NCBI GenBank assembly: GCA_964229355.1
Contig: CAXRDE010000022.1
Coordinates: forward strand, 62,001-126,000
DNA length: 64,000 nucleotides
Direction: 5' to 3'
DNA from: CAXRDE01 sp964229355
Lineage (GTDB): Bacteria; Cyanobacteriota; Sericytochromatia; UBA7694
Shown here: positions 60,609 to 64,000 of the stretch, piece by piece
Layout of the letters: every line of letters begins with the position of its first letter
Position numbering within the stretch: position 1 is the stretch's first letter
The notes under the pieces: model-generated
Seen by the model: only the letters and a program-made list of their open reading frames with translations
Databases searched by the model: none
What the model was told of the DNA's origin: nothing
Program-made: the position numbers and the translations under genes

Positions 60609-60682
60609 GATGTAAGCCTCCGTTATGCCTCATTTTAACGCTGTAGAAATCAGTATATCACGAGGTGTGAATTCTGCTTGTG

Positions 60683-61144
60683 TCACTGATACACGTACTG
60701 TGGGCCCAGGTCTTTATATATTTTTGCACCCAAACGTTCCAATAGCAGTGCCTTGAGGGTTGCTTCCTGACCCGGTACTGTATCTCCTTGAACCACCCAG
60801 CGATAAGCCGTGTGTTGCTGAAGGTGTTGCAAAGTTCCCTCTGCGGTAATTTCCATACGAACCCGTGGTGATGGAGTCTCCCATCCCATGATTTGGGGGG
60901 ACCGGTGGGTTTTTTGCTGCTGTTTTAGCAAAAGGGTAAGCTGCCATGGGCTTTGTTGTGGGTTAGGGCCAAAATAACGCGCAAGTACCCGTTGACTTTG
61001 CTGGCTGAGGAGCTCGTCTGATTCGGCAACTTGAATGATTAGCCCTGGCTGCTGAATGCCCCAGGGAGAGTTTTGGTCAATGTGCATGGATTGTGCGTAA
61101 CACCCTGTAACAAGCAGGCTGACAGTGAGTATAAGCTTCTGCAT
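60683..61144 (-). CDS. Lipoprotein of unknown function
   Basis: The ATG at 61144 follows the carboxylase stop by one base and gives 153 residues with a lipobox LLVTGC at residues ~9-14. An earlier frame start would overlap the carboxylase gene. The mature part holds LIIQVAESDELLSQQSQRVL and VRMEITAEGTLQHLQQHTAY. The length and the alternating pattern recall small outer-membrane lipoproteins such as LptE, but I cannot show that. It is separated from cheY by 74 bases without a terminator. Confidence 0.68.
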   Translation of the reverse strand: MQKLILTVSLLVTGCYAQSMHIDQNSPWGIQQPGLIIQVAESDELLSQQSQRVLARYFGPNPQQSPWQLTLLLKQQQKTHRSPQIMGWETPSPRVRMEITAEGTLQHLQQHTAYRWVVQGDTVPGQEATLKALLLERLGAKIYKDLGPQYVYQ

Positions 61145-61145
61145 C

Positions 61146-62753
61146 TTACATTCTAAACACAGGGAATTGCGTGGAACCAATTGGCGCGTTTAAGGCGGCC
61201 GAAAGGGCGAGTCCCAAAATATTACGGGTGTCTACCGGATCAATAATTCCGTCGTCCCAGAGGCGGGCAGTACTGTAATAGGCTGAGCTTTCCCTGGCGT
61301 ATTTATCCAGTATGGGCTGCTTAAAGGCTGCTTGCTGCGCTTCGGAGAGGGATTGACCGCTGGCTTCAAGTTGATCTTGCTTGACGGTGAGTAAGACGTT
61401 CGCCGCTTGCTCACCACCCATGACTGAAATTTTGGCTTTGGGCCACATCCACATCATGCGGGGACCGTAGGCGCGTCCGCACATGCCATAATTGCCTGCA
61501 CCATAAGAACCCCCAATCACGACGGTGAACTTGGGAACCGAGACGGTGGCCACAGCTTGCACCAGTTTTGCACCATCTCGGGCAATACCGCCATGTTCGT
61601 AGTCTTTACCCACCATAAAACCCACAATATTCTGTAAAAAGATCAAGGGGATTTTGCGCTGACCGCACAGTTCTATAAAGTGAGCGCCTTTGCGGGCGGA
61701 CTCTGAAAAAAGAATGCCGTTGTTGGCCACAATGCCGACCGGATAACCATGGAGATGCGCAAATCCACAGACGAGCGTTTGTCCGTAAAGGGCCTTAAAT
61801 TCGTGAAATGCGCTACCGTCCACAAGGCGGGCAATCACCTCTCGCACGTCGTAGGTTTGCTTTTCATCTGCAGGAATTATTTTATATAAGTCTTTGGCCG
61901 GGTAGAGCGGCTCCAAGGGAGGTTGAATCTGTAGGGGAACTTCTTTTTTACGGTTGAGGTTTGCCACCACATGCCGGGCAATTTCGAGGGCTTCTTCATC
62001 ATCATGAGCCAGATGATCTGCAACCCCTGAAATACGGCAGTGTACGTCGGCGCCTCCGAGCTCCTCTGCACTGACCACCTCTCCGGTGGCTGCTTTAACG
62101 AGGGGTGGGCCGCCCAGAAAAATGGTGCCTTGTTCTTTCACCATAATGGTTTCATCAGACATGGCGGGCACATAAGCCCCCCCGGCGGTACAAGAGCCCA
62201 TCACCACTGCGACTTGCGGAATGTTTTGGGCCGACATTTGGGCTTGCAGATAAAAGATGCGCCCAAAGTGATCGCGATCGGGGAATACCTCATCTTGCAT
62301 GGGTAAAAACGCGCCGCCAGAATCGACCAGGTAAATGCAGGGCAAATGGTTTTCGAGGGCGATTTCCTGAGCCCGCAAGTGCTTTTTAACGGTAAGGGGA
62401 AAATAGGTGCCGCCTTTGACGGTGGCGTCATTGGCCACCACCACCACCTGCTGTCCTTCGACGCAGGCGATACCCGTAATGATACCGGCAGAGGGCACCG
62501 GCGTGTCGTAGACGTCTTCTGCCGCCAGGGCTGAAAACTCTAAGAAGGGTGTACCGGGATCGCACAGGCGCTCAATCCGTTCACGAGCCAGCAATTTTCC
62601 ACGGGCTTTGTGTTTCTGACGGGCTTTTTCAGAGCCTCCTTGCCGAACCCGATAAAGCTTTTCACGCAATTCGGAAAGGGCTTTCTGGTATGCCTGGGCA
62701 TTGCTTTCAGCGTCAGGGCTTTGAAGGTTTAGCTTCGATAAAATGGGGTACAT
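61146..62753 (-). CDS. Methylcrotonyl-CoA carboxylase beta-type carboxyltransferase
   Basis: This 535-residue biotin-dependent carboxyltransferase has a full MCC-beta signature: LPMQDEVFPDRDHFGRIFY, GSCTAGGAYVPAMSDE, GTIFLGGPPLVKAATGE, LGGADVHCRISGVADHLA, and GGSYGAGNYGMCGRAYGPR. These residues bind CoA and the biotin carboxyl group. The family normally pairs with a biotin carboxylase subunit and acts in leucine or acyl-CoA breakdown. That partner is not adjacent here. Propionyl-CoA carboxylase beta is the main alternative, but the QDEVFPD segment favours MCC. Confidence 0.9.
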   Translation of the reverse strand: MYPILSKLNLQSPDAESNAQAYQKALSELREKLYRVRQGGSEKARQKHKARGKLLARERIERLCDPGTPFLEFSALAAEDVYDTPVPSAGIITGIACVEGQQVVVVANDATVKGGTYFPLTVKKHLRAQEIALENHLPCIYLVDSGGAFLPMQDEVFPDRDHFGRIFYLQAQMSAQNIPQVAVVMGSCTAGGAYVPAMSDETIMVKEQGTIFLGGPPLVKAATGEVVSAEELGGADVHCRISGVADHLAHDDEEALEIARHVVANLNRKKEVPLQIQPPLEPLYPAKDLYKIIPADEKQTYDVREVIARLVDGSAFHEFKALYGQTLVCGFAHLHGYPVGIVANNGILFSESARKGAHFIELCGQRKIPLIFLQNIVGFMVGKDYEHGGIARDGAKLVQAVATVSVPKFTVVIGGSYGAGNYGMCGRAYGPRMMWMWPKAKISVMGGEQAANVLLTVKQDQLEASGQSLSEAQQAAFKQPILDKYARESSAYYSTARLWDDGIIDPVDTRNILGLALSAALNAPIGSTQFPVFRM

Positions 62754-62767
62754 GAGGAACTCCTGTT

Positions 62768-63568
62768 TTAGGTGGAACCGAGCTGAGCGGTATGGGCTGC
62801 ACTATGGCTTTGGGTATTGCTAGCGGCTGATTTGGCCTGGTTGGCAACGCCAGCAATCGCGTCGGCAATCGCTTCTTGATCCCCTAAATAATAGCTTTGG
62901 ATAGGTTTTAGATCTTCGTCAAGCTCATAAATCAAAGGTACGCCCGTGGGAATGTTTAAATCACTGATGGCTTCATCGGAAATATTGTCTAAATGCTTAA
63001 CCAATGCCCGTAAACTATTGCCGTGGGCTGCAATGAGCAGTTTTTTACCGGCTTTAATCTGTGGAACAATCTCGGTTTCGTAAAAGGGAATGACCCGATC
63101 AACGGTGAGTTTGAGACTTTCGGTGAGGGGGAGTTCAGTTGTGCTTAAGCCGTGATAACGGGCATCAAGAGCGGGCGAACGTTCATCATCGCCCTCCAGT
63201 GCCGGTGGCGGTGTGTCGTAACTGCGCCGCCAAATATGTACCTGTGCTTCGCCGTGTTGGGCGGTGGTCTCGGCTTTATTCAGGCCCTGTAAAGCGCCGT
63301 AATGCCGCTCATTCAGTTTCCAGGTTTTTTCTACGGGCAGCCACATTAAGTCCATTTCTTCGAGCATGAGCCAAAGCGTGCCAATGGCGCGCTTGAGAAG
63401 AGACGTGTAGGCGATATCAAAGTGATAACCTTCTGCCTTTAGGCGTTGGCCAGCACTGCGCGCCTCGGCTTGTCCCTGGGTGGTGAGTGGCACATCTGTC
63501 CAGCCGGTGAAACGATTCTCTTGATTCCATGTGCTTTGACCGTGGCGTACCAATACGAGTTTGTACAT
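62768..63568 (-). CDS. gpmA: 2,3-bisphosphoglycerate-dependent phosphoglycerate mutase
   Basis: This 266-residue glycolytic enzyme carries the phospho-His motif LVRHGQSTWNQENRFTGW at residues 5-22, LNERHYGALQGLNKAE with the catalytic Glu, and the second His in IAAHGNSLRALVKHL. The family is usually ~230-250 residues; the last ~30 here are rich in Ala, Ser, Gln and His (AKSAASNTQSHSAAHTAQ) and look like an unstructured tail. Confidence 0.95.
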   Translation of the reverse strand: MYKLVLVRHGQSTWNQENRFTGWTDVPLTTQGQAEARSAGQRLKAEGYHFDIAYTSLLKRAIGTLWLMLEEMDLMWLPVEKTWKLNERHYGALQGLNKAETTAQHGEAQVHIWRRSYDTPPPALEGDDERSPALDARYHGLSTTELPLTESLKLTVDRVIPFYETEIVPQIKAGKKLLIAAHGNSLRALVKHLDNISDEAISDLNIPTGVPLIYELDEDLKPIQSYYLGDQEAIADAIAGVANQAKSAASNTQSHSAAHTAQLGST

Positions 63569-63627
63569 TCTTTAAAACCCCTCAGTTTTTTCATGCAGTA
63601 TAACACCGGCATCTGTTTGGCAATGCG

Positions 63628-63633
63628 TATAAT
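63628..63633 (+). promoter_or_regulatory. -10 box directly before dnaG
   Basis: A perfect TATAAT ends eight bases before the dnaG ATG at 63641, and transcription from it would begin at about 63640. No good -35 box is seen at 16-18 bases. If used, it would give a leaderless dnaG mRNA. Confidence 0.45.
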
Positions 63634-63640
63634 ATTCTAT

Positions 63641-64000
63641 ATGGCACAAATAGAGCAAACAACCCTTGACGAAATTTTGGCCCGCGCCGATATTGTAGAT
63701 GTGGTGGGGCAGTATGTAACCCTTAAGCGTACGGGAGCCCATTACAAGGGGCTTTGCCCTTTTCATGGCGAAAAAACCCCGTCCTTTATTGTGAGTCCAG
63801 ACAAGCAAATTTACAAATGCTTTGGCTGTGGTGCCGGGGGCAATGTTTTCTCGTTTTTAATGAACTACCAACAGCAAAATTTTGCTGAGGTGGCCCGTGA
63901 CCTGGCTCGTCAATATGGTATTCAGGTGCGAGAAACCCGTGTTGACTCAGTCGAGGAGCAGTTGCGTGTCACCTTGCGCAAAATCAATCAAGAGGCCAAT
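63641..64000 (+). CDS. dnaG: DNA primase DnaG, N-terminal part
   Basis: The first 120 residues of the replicative primase; the gene is cut by the window end. The CHC2 zinc-binding domain is complete: C39, H42 (CPFHGEKTPSF), C60 and C63 (KCFGCGAGGN), followed by FSFLMNYQQQNFAEVARDLA. The opening LDEILARADIVDVVGQYV is typical. I use the ATG at 63641; an in-frame ATG at 63623 would add six residues. Neither has a clear ribosome-binding site. Confidence 0.95.
   Translation, partial: MAQIEQTTLDEILARADIVDVVGQYVTLKRTGAHYKGLCPFHGEKTPSFIVSPDKQIYKCFGCGAGGNVFSFLMNYQQQNFAEVARDLARQYGIQVRETRVDSVEEQLRVTLRKINQEAN

Noticed and set aside
63572..63808. 78-codon minus-strand frame at the right end
   Set aside because: It is antisense to the conserved zinc-binding start of dnaG.
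1..64000. CRISPR array, tRNA, rRNA, insertion sequence or prophage
   Set aside because: Gaps between genes are short and were read on both strands; no regular spacer-repeat pattern, tRNA cloverleaf, transposase or integrase was found.

Overview
The window looks like chromosomal DNA from a Gram-negative-type bacterium of roughly 48-50% GC by eye. It has many lipoproteins, type IV pilin-like genes, chemotaxis genes and a class A RNase P RNA. The cell-wall block at the left end reads ftsW-murG-murC-murB-ftsQ-ftsZ, with no ftsA between ftsQ and ftsZ. Together with the murC-murB adjacency this would fit a deep non-photosynthetic relative of the Cyanobacteria (Sericytochromatia/Blackallbacteria/Vampirovibrionia type). 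That placement is inference only; I cannot run a phylogeny.

Layout. 1-6.3 kb: division and peptidoglycan genes, ending in ftsZ with its own promoter. 6.4-13.7 kb: three type IV pilin-like genes behind a near-consensus promoter; the middle one encodes a 1584-residue protein with a normal prepilin N-terminus. 13.7-18.3 kb: three tandem genes of a B12-binding radical SAM / methyltransferase-like family, of which the second has lost the iron-sulfur cysteines. 18.4-23.6 kb (minus strand): a large Ig-like lipoprotein with five C-terminal repeat units, a CpaB-like protein and a small exported protein. 23.6-28.4 kb: an unknown 614-residue protein, aroQ, ruvB (antisense overlap with aroQ), a lipoprotein, and a protein made of six MshEN-like repeats. 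28.5-35.4 kb (minus strand): malQ, a membrane protein, an RimK-associated-type aspartic protease, a 54-residue membrane peptide, a coiled-coil protein, miaA, a response regulator, a GT4 glycosyltransferase and the RNase P RNA gene. 35.4-39.7 kb: an FMN reductase, an ABC exporter and a GT41 (O-GlcNAc transferase-like) glycosyltransferase, tightly coupled. 39.7-42.6 kb: uvrA.

42.7-56.0 kb is the most unusual part. Six consecutive genes encode Sec-signal-free proteins of 166 to 1624 residues, followed by a glutamine-rich helical protein and a TPR protein. Four of the six are paralogous at both ends: a helical block near the N-terminus, and a C-terminal block with a GS-x-(I/M)-Q motif and often a final AFYSS. 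Their middles differ in size and sequence. This resembles a multi-subunit surface assembly or secreted filament, but I recognise no known family.

56-64 kb (minus strand): a degenerate receiver protein, sucD, a chemotaxis set (methyl-accepting protein, cheW, cheX, cheY), a lipoprotein coupled to a methylcrotonyl-CoA carboxylase beta-type gene, and gpmA. On the plus strand, the start of dnaG is cut by the window end. No tRNA, rRNA, insertion sequence, prophage or CRISPR array was seen.
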